Below are positions 11,039 through 19,872 of a stretch of DNA of 64,000 nt, piece after piece (within the stretch, counting starts at the first letter, position 1; every line of letters begins with the position of its first letter). The notes below the pieces were generated by a model that had not been told where the DNA came from, did no database searches, and saw only the letters and a list, made by a program, of their open reading frames with translations. Position numbers and translations under genes: made by a program. Source of the DNA: Alkalibacterium sp034520745 (GTDB taxonomy: Bacteria > Bacillota > Bacilli > Lactobacillales > Carnobacteriaceae_A); the NCBI GenBank assembly GCA_034520745.1, contig JAXHNF010000005.1:1-64000 (forward strand), read 5' to 3'.

Positions 11039-11403
11039 CTATTTTTTTGAAAAGAGGTGCTGACCAAGGATGTGATCAACACCACTAACCTTATGCACAT
11101 CAGAAGAATGATTCTCAAGTTTTCTTTCCAGTTCTTTTGATTTTCAGTTCCAGAATCATCGATGTTCCTGTCTCTGAGCGACATTCATTACTCAAGTAAT
11201 ACAGCTTCCAGCGTTTCCTTGTCTTCTGACGTAAGGGTATTGTTTTTTTTCTGTATCAACTCTTCTGTCAGCTTCTTCCCTTCGGACACGGTCAACTTTC
11301 CACGACTGACTAGCTTATCTACCTGCTCAACTGCTTTGTCCACTGCTATTGCGGTGGAACGCCAGCAGCCGATCAGTAAGGCTTTTTTGATATCTTCCAG
11401 CGT
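11039..11403 (-). CDS. phasin-like / PHA synthesis regulator-type small helical protein
   Basis: The reconstructed protein of about 120 residues starts LEDIKKALLIG, continues DKAVEQVDKLVSRGKLTVSEGKKLTEELIQK, and ends in a heptad coiled coil (LELKIKELERKLEN). That is the architecture of COG3937 proteins found beside ABC1 kinases in Firmicutes. AAAGGGG lies at the right distance, but the expected start codon reads ACG (11401-11403), which may be an error for ATG. Frame breaks occur near 11350 and 11170. TATAAT at 11436-11441 is a good -10 for this two-gene operon. Confidence 0.6.
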
Positions 11404-11435
11404 GCTTGGAACCCCTTTCGTTAATGTTCGCTCTT

Positions 11436-11441
11436 ATTATA
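11436..11441 (-). promoter_or_regulatory. -10 element of phasin/ABC1 operon
   Basis: TATAAT on the minus strand, about 30 bases before the ribosome site AAAGGGG. No strong -35 at 17 bp; CTGACA lies at 20 bp. Confidence 0.4.
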
Positions 11442-11492
11442 TCACTTGATTCACTTCAAAATGTCAGATTTGAACTAATCTGTTTCCGGAAA

Positions 11493-12411
11493 TCAGGGAA
11501 TACTGTTTCCGGCAGCGCGGTAAATGCTGTACCATTCCTCACGTGTGATCTTCACACCGGAAGCACTCGAATAATTTCTGATCCTATCCCGGTGTCATCG
11601 TGCCCAGGATCACCTGCATTTGAGCCGGATGACGAAGCGACCGGGCCGGGATGGCCATCGCCTCATTGTCCAGATCATATTTATTACCGACTTCTGCCAG
11701 CTTGTCATTTAATTCCTGATACTCTGGATTGTTCAGAAAAACACCTTTTTTCTCCGTGTACCGGAGACCATGGCTGAACAGTCATATCATTCAGCCGACT
11801 GTAGTCCAAAATGGCACGGTCATGATCGATGAAGTTTTTCATGCTTAGTATTGACATGGACACCTGCATCCACCATTCCCGTATGCATGACGCTGAACTG
11901 GAGCTGATTGGCTATCAGTTCCTGGTCGACATATTTTCAGCAGTTCGATCTGAAGCGGACTGTGATTACTGACACCGGAACTGCTTTACTTTTCCGGATG
12001 AATGCAGCTCATCAAAAGCTCCGCCACTTCTTCAGGTTCAACAAGCGCATCCGGACAATGAAGCGGACGCGTGCAGGTAATCCGTCTGCAGACGTTTCAG
12101 TGAAGCTTCAACGGTCTCGACGATGCTTTTTGGAAGAAATCGCTAAAACGCTGAGCGAATACCCGCTTTACGACTCCAAAAAGATATCTTCTCCTTTTTG
12201 ATCATACTTTTTAAAAGCATTCAGAAAAGCATTTCTCGGATTCGCCTCCGCCGTATATATCTGCATGATAAGTTAAAAAATTAATCCCTCGCTGTAAGCA
12301 GTTTCGATCACCTCTGCTGCATCTTCCAGCTTCAGTTTGTCCATCCACAGTTACGCCCTAAAGCTAAACCGTGACGTTTAAATCCGACTTGCCTAATTTG
12401 ATTTTTTTCAC
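11493..12411 (-). CDS. aldo/keto reductase (frameshifted)
   Basis: NADPH-dependent oxidoreductase of the AKR fold (TIM barrel). GTG 12411, preceded by GGAGGG, starts VKKIKLGKSDLNV. Next come a FFDHADIYGGGESE-type segment with the catalytic Asp and Tyr, FLESKAGIR (Lys), TDYLDALLLHRPDALVEPEEV (His), GVSNHSPLQIELL, ANQLQFSVMH, and the C-terminal WLLRHPAQMQVILGTMTP NADP-binding part. It ends GNSIP at 11493. About 306 residues, as in the YcsN/YdhF-type branch. The substrate is not deducible. At least seven frame changes are present, so it does not appear as one long frame. Confidence 0.8.
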
Positions 12412-12487
12412 AACTGACCCTCCATATATAAGATACTTTCATTGTACTCTCTTTGAGCGAAAGATTACTGATTCTAAAATATACTGA

Positions 12488-12589
12488 TGTGACGGAATTG
12501 TGACAAAACTAATAACTATTCAATTCGATGAAATGTGACAAAACGATGACTTATTTTCCAAATTAGATGAAATGTGACGAAAAAGTGTC
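12488..12589 (+). promoter_or_regulatory. three paired direct repeats TGTGAC-N5-TGTGAC upstream of spx
   Basis: Three box pairs: 12488-12504 (TGTGAC GGAAT TGTGAC, perfect), 12534-12550 (TGTGAC, N5, GATGAC) and 12573-12589 (TGTGAC, N5, AGTGTC). Each hexamer repeats after exactly 11 bp, the geometry bound by OmpR-family response regulators (WalR TGTWAH-N5-TGTWAH, PhoP boxes). The last pair ends 8 bp before the -35 of spx, a position suited to activation. Regulator identity is an inference. Confidence 0.55.
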
Positions 12590-12597
12590 AACCAGTA

Positions 12598-12626
12598 TTG
12601 CTTTTTTTCAAAATACGCTTTAAAAT
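12598..12626 (+). promoter_or_regulatory. spx promoter
   Basis: TTGCTT (12598-12603), 17 bp, TAAAAT (12621-12626). The leader is about 80 nt. An imperfect inverted repeat (TGTAACAA/TTGTTCACA, about 12632-12650) lies just downstream of the -10 and could be a further operator. Confidence 0.65.
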
Positions 12627-12712
12627 AGTAATTGTAACAAATTGTTCACACTTTCAGACTTTTTCTATCGAGTCATCACTCTGAGCAGGACTTTTGAAAG
12701 GAGTCATAACTT

Positions 12713-13120
12713 ATGATCACATTATACGTTTCTCCAAGTTGTACATCTTGTCGAAAAGCAAAAGCATGGTTAGAAGAACAGAACTTGCCCTTTACAGAAA
12801 AGAATATTTTCCATGAACCTCTCACAAAAAAAAATAAACAGAACCTTAGCCTGACTGAAGAAGGAACGACTGAACTTGATTTCTATCGTTCACAGGCTTA
12901 TCAGTGCCTGACTGTGGATATCGAAGACTTCTCCATGAATGAATTGCTGGAATTATTCACTGACCAACCAAGTCTGATCCGACGTCCGATCATCATGGAT
13001 GACAGACGCCTGCAGATCGGCTATAACGAAGAAGAAATCAGGTGCTTCCTGCCGCGTAAAGTCCGTGAAATTGAGCTTGCAGAAATCCACCGTCAGTTAG
13101 CCGTCGAAGATTCAGCTTAA
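12713..13120 (+). CDS. spx: transcriptional regulator Spx
   Basis: 135-residue ArsC-fold protein that binds the RNA polymerase alpha C-terminal domain and redirects transcription during disulfide and cell-wall stress. The redox switch is C10-T-S-C13 (SPSCTSCRKAKAWL); the second half has SLIRRPIIMDDRRLQIGYNEEEIRCFLPR, typical of Spx rather than arsenate reductase. Ribosome site GAAAGGAG is 9 nt before ATG. It is a single-gene unit with its own promoter and a very stable terminator. The intact frame contrasts with the damaged genes around it. Regulation through the upstream TGTGAC boxes is likely. Confidence 0.95.
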   Translation: MITLYVSPSCTSCRKAKAWLEEQNLPFTEKNIFHEPLTKKNKQNLSLTEEGTTELDFYRSQAYQCLTVDIEDFSMNELLELFTDQPSLIRRPIIMDDRRLQIGYNEEEIRCFLPRKVREIELAEIHRQLAVEDSA

Positions 13121-13155
13121 ACAAAAACGAGTAGACGTCGTCTACTCGTTTTTGT
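13121..13155 (+). terminator. spx terminator
   Basis: Nearly perfect 17-bp inverted repeat (ACAAAAACGAGTAGACG and its complement) with T-run, starting right after the spx stop; usable from both strands. Confidence 0.9.
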
Positions 13156-13177
13156 ATTAGTATTCAAATCGTCAGCA

Positions 13178-13609
13178 TTATAATTTTTGTCTTTCTCTTT
13201 CGATTCGTTCTGGAGTCTTCGGTGCTCTCCTCCCCGTTTCAATCATTTTCTTTCTTCTCTGTCTTCCTCACTTTCACCTAAAACATCTTGTTCAAATTCC
13301 TTTTTATTATAGAGAATAACATTGTGTCCGATTCTTAAAATAGGTCTCATGAGAAGGAAGAAGCTGGCAAAGATAGAGATACATCGACAGTCGTTCCAAA
13401 TCAGTAAACGCAGCAATCAAGCTCCCTGATAAATACAGGAGACCTAATAACATCATTGATCAAAGAAATGATTATAAAAGAGTTTCTGAAATATAAGCGA
13501 AATCCAAAAGCTTTTATAACGATATCTGAATCTTTACCAGATCTGATATTTCATGTTCTGTTTTTTCGATTTCAGGTTTCTCTGGTTTAGATGGCAATTT
13601 AGGTTTCAT
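13178..13609 (-). CDS. small membrane protein of unknown function (frameshifted)
   Basis: Start at ATG 13609 with GAAAGGTGA upstream. A Pro/Lys/Glu-rich N-terminus (MKPKLPSKPEKPEIEKTEHE) is followed by two hydrophobic segments (SLIMMLLGLLYLSGSLIAAF, IFASFFLLM) and a charged tail (RPILRIGHNVILYNKKEFEQ...EEDREER). Frames break near 13510 and 13390; the end is either 13243 or, after one more slip in an A-run, 13178 (TPERIERERQKL). About 140 residues. I do not recognise the family. Confidence 0.45.
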
Positions 13610-13616
13610 TAGTTAT

Positions 13617-13718
13617 TCACCTTTCACTGGATTCACTATCTACAGGATAGCAAAAGAATGGCGTAGGGTCATCCAAAATGACTTCTCCATTCTTCTGTTT
13701 TTGCAGTGACTGAAACAT
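13617..13718 (-). CDS. hypothetical 33-residue ORF or gene remnant
   Basis: The frame from ATG 13718 to TGA 13617 reads MFQSLQKQKNGEVILDDPTP..., and it stays open upstream to about 13757 (YLGSFDLGKS). It ends inside the ribosome site of the following membrane-protein gene, as an upstream operon member would. No recognised domain; it could be the remnant of a longer protein. Confidence 0.25.
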   Translation of the reverse strand: MFQSLQKQKNGEVILDDPTPFFCYPVDSESSER

Positions 13719-13754
13719 AAAAGATTTGCCAAGATCAAACGAACCTAAATATAT

Positions 13755-13787
13755 AAAAAGAACTCAGATTAAGATCTGAGTTCTTTA
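13755..13787 (-). terminator. rbs operon terminator
   Basis: Stem AAAGAACTCAGAT / ATCTGAGTTCTTT followed on the minus strand by TTTTTATAT, about 45 bases after the rbsB stop. Confidence 0.8.
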
Positions 13788-13829
13788 TATATTTAATTAC
13801 TATACCGATGATCAGTCATTCGTGATCAG

Positions 13830-14754
13830 TTAAAGAGAGCCGCGATCCTCTTCGATCTCTTCACCATCAAAATACTCGTACGCTGTTTCCATCGCGATAC
13901 GTCCCATTTCAGCAGGCTGCTGGGCGATGGTTGCCTTTAATGCGGCCGTCTTCGATAGAAGCCAGAGCGTCATCATTTCCGTCAAACCCGATCACGATAA
14001 TATCTTCTGCCAATCCGGCAGCTTCGATGGCTTCAATCGCACCTAATGCCATTTCATCGTTTTGGGCAAAGACTGCTTCAACGTCAGAGTTGCTCTGCAG
14101 CATGTTTTCCATAACTGTCAATCCTTCTGAACGGTTGAAGTTAGCCGTCTGACTGTCCACAACGTCCAAGCCGTCTTCAGCTACATTCATGAAGCCTTCT
14201 CCACGCTCACGTGTTGCGGAAGCTCCCGGCACGCCTTCCAGCTGAACCGTCACTGCGCCTTTCACCAACCAGATCGATGATGTGCTGAGCCGCCATCTCT
14301 CCCCCTTCGACGTTATCGGAAGCAACCATGTAACAACCTCGCCGCGCCCTACTCGAACGGTCGATCGTGATAACAGGAATCCCTGCACTGTTGGCTGACT
14401 CGATAGCTGGTTCGATCGATGCTGAATCGACTGGATTAACGAGTATAATATCTACGTCTTGCTGGATCAGGTCGTTGATATCGTTCAGTTGCTTAGCGCT
14501 GTCATCCTGGGCATCTACCGTACGAACATCGGTCCCTTCTGCTTCGGCTGCTGTTTCAACGCCTTCCTGCAGCGAAACGAAGAACGGATCTGTTGAGCTG
14601 GACAAGGATAAGCCCGGACCGTCATTTCATCACGCGCCACACTTTCAACGCCTCTCCGCCCGTTGTTTCTCGTGTTGTTTCCTTCCAGACCGGTTGTCCC
14701 ACAGGCTCCGAGCAGTAAAGCTGATGCACCAAATAAAGCGACTAATTTTTTCAT
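13830..14754 (-). CDS. rbsB: ribose ABC transporter substrate-binding lipoprotein RbsB (frameshifted)
   Basis: MKKLVALFGASALLLGACGTT is a lipoprotein signal with lipobox LGAC, so the protein is anchored outside the membrane. Mature part: periplasmic-binding fold with SSTDPFFVSLQEGVETAAEAEG, LNDINDLIQQDVDIILVNPVDSASIEPAIESANSAGIPVITIDRS (sugar-binding core of the RbsB cluster), QNDEMALGAIEAIEAAG and VIGFDGNDDALASIEDG. It ends EEIEEDRGSL at 13830. AGGAGG lies 7 nt before ATG 14754, and rbsC ends 11 bases upstream. Frame changes occur near 14690, 14600, 14390 and 13915. Confidence 0.93.
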
Positions 14755-14765
14755 TTTATTTCCTC

Positions 14766-15770
14766 CTAATAGTTTTTTAAATGTTTAATCATTTTTCTGT
14801 CTAGCAATACAGCGATGATGATAACGATCCCTTTAACAACCTGATAGAAACTAGAGACTCCGATCAGATTCAATCCATTGTTCAGCGTCCCGATGATCCA
14901 AGGGCACCGACCAATGTTGCTTCCAAACGAGTCAGAACCACGCCCGCCCGAAAGGCTGGTTCCGCCTAAAACGACGGCAGCGACAGCATCCAGTTCATAG
15001 GATGTACCCGCGGTAGGCCGTGCCGAGTTCAATCGTGAAAGATAAGATCAGACCGGACAAGGAAGCCATCAGACCTGAAATAGCGTAAACAACGATTTTG
15101 ATCCGGTCACTCTTTATCCCTGCTATATAAGCCGCATTCTCATTCCCCCCTATCGCAAATGTTTTTCGCCCAAATGTCATTTTGTGTAAGATGACATACA
15201 AAATACCAAAAGCGATGGCCATTAAATTATCGGAAAGGAATGCCGAAAAGATAGACACCTCCCCGATGAGACCGGAAGAAGAAACTGTCGCCGATCCCGG
15301 TTATCGGATTCCCGTTCGTATAAACCAGCGTCAGTCCACGGTAGATGGTCATCGTGGCTAAAGTCGCTATGAAAGGCGCCGTTTTACCTTTGTGTGATCA
15401 CCAGTCCGTCGGCTTGCACCGAGCAGCACCGATGATCAGGGCGGCCAGGGTCGCTATGACCGGGCTCCAGCCGCCTGCGATCAGACCGGCACCCAGCGCG
15501 CCACTCAAGTGCCAGCGTGGATCCCACCGACAAATCGATCCCGCCCGTGATAATAACAAACGTCATTCCGAAGGCTATCAGCCCATTGATCGATACCTGA
15601 CGCAGTAAATTCAAATATATCGCCTATCTGAATGAATTCGGGTTCAAGATCGTCAGGACGAAGATCATCAAGATGATCAAAGGCGAAAAACTGGGCCTGA
15701 CCTCCGTATCTAGTTTCACTCCGTTTCTTCCCTTTTTTCTTTTTTCAAGGTTAGCTGCTTCTGTACTCAT
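14766..15770 (-). CDS. rbsC: ribose ABC transporter permease RbsC (frameshifted)
   Basis: Membrane subunit of the ribose importer. From ATG 15770: MSTEAANLEKRKKGRNG, a first membrane segment, then LLRQVSINGLIAFGMTFVIITGGIDLSVGSTLAL (the conserved GGIDLSVG signature), GRKTFAIGGNENAAYIAGIKSDRIKIVVYAISG, LDAVAAVVLGGTSLSGGRG and DRKMIKHLKNY at the C-terminus. About 330 residues, standard. The start overlaps the rbsA end by 20 bases. Frames break near 15600, 15380, 15260 and 15000. Confidence 0.93.
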
Positions 15771-17261
15771 TTCGTGATCCTCCTGTCGCTAGTGTCACGA
15801 TTTTTTCTTCTGAAAGATCCGCCTTATCCATTTCGCCCGCTACATGGCCTTCACGAAGAACGACTACCCGGTCGCTGATGCCGATGATTTCCGGCAGATC
15901 ACTGGATACCATGATGATACCTACACCACGTTCAGCCAGTTCTTTCATCAATAAATAGATTTCACGTTTCGCGCCGACATCGACGCCCCGTGTAGGTTCA
16001 TCAAGAATGAGGACACGTGAACCTGCACCGATCCATTTGGCCAGAACGACTTTCTGCTGGTTCCCTCCGGACAGTGTACCAGTACCGGTACTTCACCACT
16101 GACAGTCTCCACAGTCAGTCGTTTGACTCAGCCATCAGCAAATTCTTTTTCTTCTTTCGTATTGATCGAGCCGGTTCGACCTGAACTCCTGCGATGGAAG
16201 GAAGCGAAATGTTTTCTCTCGGGGTGTCATCTAAAATCAGGCCTTCTCCTTTACGAGTTTCTCCGTTAAAAATCCGATCCCTTTTCCTGAATCGCATCTG
16301 CCGGTGATTTGACCTCGATTTCTTCACCGTCCAGGTACAGCTTGCCTGAAGCCAGTTTGTCGATTCCCCGAAAAATACCCGCGCGTGATATTCCGTTCGG
16401 CCGGCACCCATCAAGACCGAGGAGTACGCCCAGGATCTCGCCTCGCCGAACATGAAAATACAATATTCTGTAAATACCTTATCGTCGCTCAGATCTTTCA
16501 CTTCAAAAAGGATCTCGCCTTTTTCCGTTTCATTGTCCGTATAGTAATCTTCAGATTGGAGCCCACGCCATTTTCCGCACGATTCCGTCATCATTCGTTT
16601 CCTCTGTCGGCGTCGTATCTACGCCTACACCGTCCCGCACGACTGTAACGCCATCATTTATGGCAAAAATCTCTTCCATTCGATGGGAGATATAGATGAT
16701 GGCAACATTTTTTGCCTGTTAATTTTTCGATGGTATCAAACAGGACTTTGATTTCGCGGTCTGTCAATGCTGCTTGTTGGTCTATCCATGATGATGACTT
16801 CGGCATTGGACATTAATGATTTGGCAATTTCAACTTACTGCTGCCGCCCGACCGCGATGGTGTTTGCATTCACGCTGTTTATTTATCTCGACACCGACCC
16901 TCAACAGCTCGCTGTCCATGCATTTCTTTTGTCTTTATTCAGCCCCAGCCGGGCTCCGCGTCCCATAAACAAGTTTTCCAATACCGTTAAATCCGGCCAT
17001 GTGATCATTTCCTGGTGTAATGAAGCTGATGCCTTCTTCAGCACGTTTTGGATTTTCAAAGGTCCGTTCTTCCCCGTTGATGATAATGGTCCCTGAATCA
17101 CATCGATGCAGCCCAGTCAGAATATTCATCAGTGTCGATTTTCCTGCGCCATTTTCACCCATCAGCGCATGGACTTCGCCGGAATGAATATCCAAATTGA
17201 CACCTAAAAGGACTTTGTTCGTACCGAAACTCTTTACGATATCTCTCATTTCTATTTTCAA
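15751..17261 (-). CDS. rbsA: ribose ABC transporter ATPase RbsA (frameshifted)
   Basis: Two fused ATPase domains that energise ribose import. First half: MRDIVKSFGTNKVLLGVNLDIHSGEVHALMGENGAGKSTLMNILTG (Walker A GENGAGKST). Second half ends with IIMVSSDLPEIIGISDRVVVLREG, typical of the sugar RbsA/MglA group. The best start is the TTG at 17261, with AGGAGG 8 nt upstream; the GTG at 17270 touches the ribosome site. Walker B and signature of half one are scattered over frames in 16700-16935. At least seven breaks are present. rbsD ends 12 bases upstream. Confidence 0.9.
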
Positions 17262-17273
17262 TGCATTCACCTC

Positions 17274-17677
17274 CTAAAAAATAACTCCGGCTTGTAGAAT
17301 GATGTTCGAGTAAAGGGTTGCTTCACCCGTTCGGATGATTGCTTTCACTTTATTTGACTGTTCTTTCATTTCCTCATGAGATAGCCAGTCCATCTGGACC
17401 TTGCCCATTATTTTTTCGATTTCTTTTAACTGCTGCGGGTTGTTCTCTTTCTTGATTTCTTCTGCCAGCAAATATTTTTCCACCTGCAGTCCCTTCAATA
17501 TAACCGTTAGCACATGGCTGAATGCCGGTTCGCCGATCTTGATGCATCGATCAATTCTTTGACATCGTCAGGTACAGGCAATCCGCATGCTCGCCGACCA
17601 TCATCGATTCGTATGTAGTATGATCCAGACCCGACAGCACTTTACTGATGTCACTATTTAATATTCCATTTTTTCAT
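17274..17677 (-). CDS. rbsD: D-ribose pyranase RbsD (frameshifted)
   Basis: Interconverts beta-pyranose and beta-furanose ribose so that RbsK can use it. Reading ATG 17677 with one slip in the following A-run gives MKK-GILNSDISKVLSGLDHT, the RbsD N-terminus with the catalytic His. Later parts are VPDDVKELID, LTVILKGLQVEKYLLAEEIKKEN, and the end VKAIIRTGEATLYSNIILQAGVIF, where the RTGEATLYSNIIL signature is diagnostic. The start overlaps rbsK by 20 bases. Frames break near 17665 and 17515-17600. Confidence 0.9.
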
Positions 17678-18541
17678 ACATATCGTTTCCTTTCATTTCC
17701 TCTAAAGTTGGAACACTGTCCCAGCCCATTTTTCCGATTGCTAGAGACGCTGCCAGATTTCCTAACCGAATACTTTCCTCTATGGTCAATCCGTTTGACC
17801 AGGCAACAGCAAAGGCACCGTTGATCCGCTGCCCCAGTCGTGTCCACGGTGTGACTTCATCGGCAGGGACCAGCTTCACTTCTTTACCGTCACGGGAATA
17901 AACCCCTTTGCAAACCGGCTGTCACCAGCACTTTTTGATACCTGGCAAGTACATCCTCCATTTCTTCACCTGGAAATAAAACATTAAATTCGGTTTCATT
18001 GGGCGTAATAAAACGCACTTTTTAATCGCTTCTGCATCATCTTTGGTGCAGGTGCGGGATTATATAAGACGGTACGTCAATTTCCGAACAGGGACGAGAA
18101 GCTTCTTCAATTGCTTCCACCGGGACTTCATTTTTATGACGACCAGGCTCGCTGTTTTCAGTCTCCCCGCGTTGATCCATGCGCTTTGGCGTCAGTGCAT
18201 TATTCGCTCCCGGTATATAGATAATGGCATTATCTCCGTCCTGGACCGTGATGACAGCCGAACCGGAAGGCAAATGTGTAACCCGTTCCACATTAGTTAA
18301 AAAAATATTGTTTTCTTCCAGGTTGCTTGAACTTCCTGACCGTATCGTTCCCCACCGTCCCGATCACATGGCGACTTCAGCCCCGACAACGCGCTGCGGC
18401 TACCGCCTGGTTGGCTCCTTTACCTCCGAAGGCAGTGGAGCAGTTTTTTCCCTTCAACGGTTTCACCCACTTCAGGGCGCTTATCTGTTCCGACGACAAA
18501 GCTCTGTTGATATACCGCCCACTCACCGGAATTTTTACCAT
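17658..18541 (-). CDS. rbsK: ribokinase RbsK (frameshifted)
   Basis: Phosphorylates ribose to ribose-5-phosphate (PfkB family). The N-terminus from ATG 18541 (AGAGGAA upstream) shows MVKIPV, DKRPEVGETVEGK and STAFGGKGANQAVAAAR, the PfkB GGKGANQA signature. Then LEENNIFLTNVERVTHLPSGSAVITVQDGDNAIIYIPGANNALTP. The C-terminal part reads RINGAFAVAWSNGLTIEESIRLGNLAASLAIGKMG with -SVPTLEEM- at the end. The anion-hole GAGD segment falls in a frame break near 17880-17900. About 294 residues. The last codons overlap rbsD. Confidence 0.92.
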
Positions 18542-19587
18542 TTACTGTTCCTCTCTTTCTCTTGAGCCGAATCCCGTATAACAAGTTCAGGATCCAGTTT
18601 GATCCTGCTTCATCATCGATTTTATTTTTTCTTGATCTGCGTATCAGCAGATCTGCTGCGTGATACCCTGCCTGGAAAAGCGGCTCGAGATATCGTGGTC
18701 AGTCCCGGTAAAACTCAATCGACTGAAGGGAATATCATCATAGCCGATCACATCTCGAATATCTCCAGGCACCTGAGATCCTCTCTGCTGGGCTTCCTTC
18801 ATTACTGGCCAGTGCGATAGAGATACCATCGCCGGCAATCACACTGTCCAGATTCTCAATACCTTTCAAAAATTTCTCTGGCAGTCATTTCAGCTTCTTT
18901 GAGTTCGTGAACGACGGCGTCTTGAAATAATTTCATATTCAACATCAAGGTCGGATTCAGAACGGAGTAAAATCCCGATCGAGCCGATCGATGGGGCAAA
19001 ACCAGGAACAGATATATCAGGACCGCGCAGATAACAAGGCTACGATTTCTTCCCGGCTTTCGGCTCAATAAGAGCCTGAGCTGCCAGAATGCCACCTTCG
19101 GCATCATCGGTATAGACCGCATACAGTCATCACCCTCCAGTAACACGTGTCAAGCACTGACGATCGGCATGGGATGCTGATGGTTAAGAAGTTCCTTCGA
19201 CAGCTGATAGACTCCTGCGACATTCCGCCGAGAAAACAGCGTCATGTAACTCTCCCCCGCTCCACCCTCTCCTTCTTCCACATTACCTAAAATTAGCACG
19301 CTGTATCCATTCTCGCGGGCGTTTTCTTCGATGCCTTTCACATAAGCAATGGAAAATAGGGGTTGCAAAGATCCGGCAGAAGCAGACCCGATCATTTCTG
19401 GATGTTTTTTGAAAACAGCGAGCGAGCCACTTCATTGGGATAGTAGTTTCGTATCATCGATAGCGGCTTCTACTTTTTCCCGGGCTTTTCTCGCTCACAT
19501 AGCCCATTTCTTGATTCAATGCTCGAGATACTGTCGCTACCTGAGACCCCCGCATGTTTTTCGCAGCCTCTTTCAGATCGTTACCAT
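18535..19587 (-). CDS. rbsR: LacI-family ribose operon repressor RbsR (frameshifted)
   Basis: First gene of the rbs operon. From ATG 19587 the reconstructed helix-turn-helix is MVTILKEAAKNAGVSVATVSRALN, with YVSEKTREKV following, a classical LacI N-terminus. The effector domain is seen as RSLFSKHPEMIGS, LFSIAYVKGIEENARENGYSVLILGN and RRNVAGVYQLSKELL. It ends LDPELVIRDSAQEKERNSKW, overlapping rbsK by 7 bases. About 350 residues, slightly longer than usual (330) because of uncertain breaks (about eight). It probably represses its own operon through the site at 19719-19735. Confidence 0.85.
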
Positions 19588-19695
19588 CACTTTCACCTGC
19601 CTTGAATCTTTCCGTCCTTTTGCAATAACCGGTCATCTACTCCAACTATTCAGTATGAATATGTGTTAGTTAATGTGGAACCGCATTACAGATTT

Positions 19696-19735
19696 ATAAT
19701 AGCATGCTCGAAAAATATATGCAAAGCGTTTTTCC
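19696..19735 (-). promoter_or_regulatory. rbs operon promoter with LacI/cre-like operator
   Basis: Minus strand: TTGCAT (19719-19724), 17 bp, TATTAT (19696-19701). The sequence AAAACGCTTTGCA covers the -35; its CG-centred core resembles LacI-family operators, either the RbsR site or a weak cre. The leader to rbsR is about 100 nt. Confidence 0.6.
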
Positions 19736-19837
19736 CATTTTAAAAAATATGAAATCTATTGAAGTTTAAAAATTGTACTTGCTTTTTTTAATTCTCAGTA
19801 GGAGATAAATGATTAATTCATTTATCGTCCTCTCTAC

Positions 19838-19872
19838 ACCACCGTACGTACGGTTCCGTATACGGCGGTTCA
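19838..19872 (-). ncRNA. group II intron domain V
   Basis: Hairpin AACCGCCGTATACGG-AACCGTACGTACGGTGG on the minus strand: two stems separated by a bulge and a short tetraloop-like turn, with CGC near its 5' base. It is followed by an AT-rich domain VI stem (GATAAATGA / TCATTTATC). Confidence 0.75.

Noticed and set aside
13830..19587. Autoinducer-2 (lsr) transporter instead of ribose
   Set aside because: RbsD and RbsK are both present and there are no lsrF/G/K genes; the operon order is the standard ribose one.
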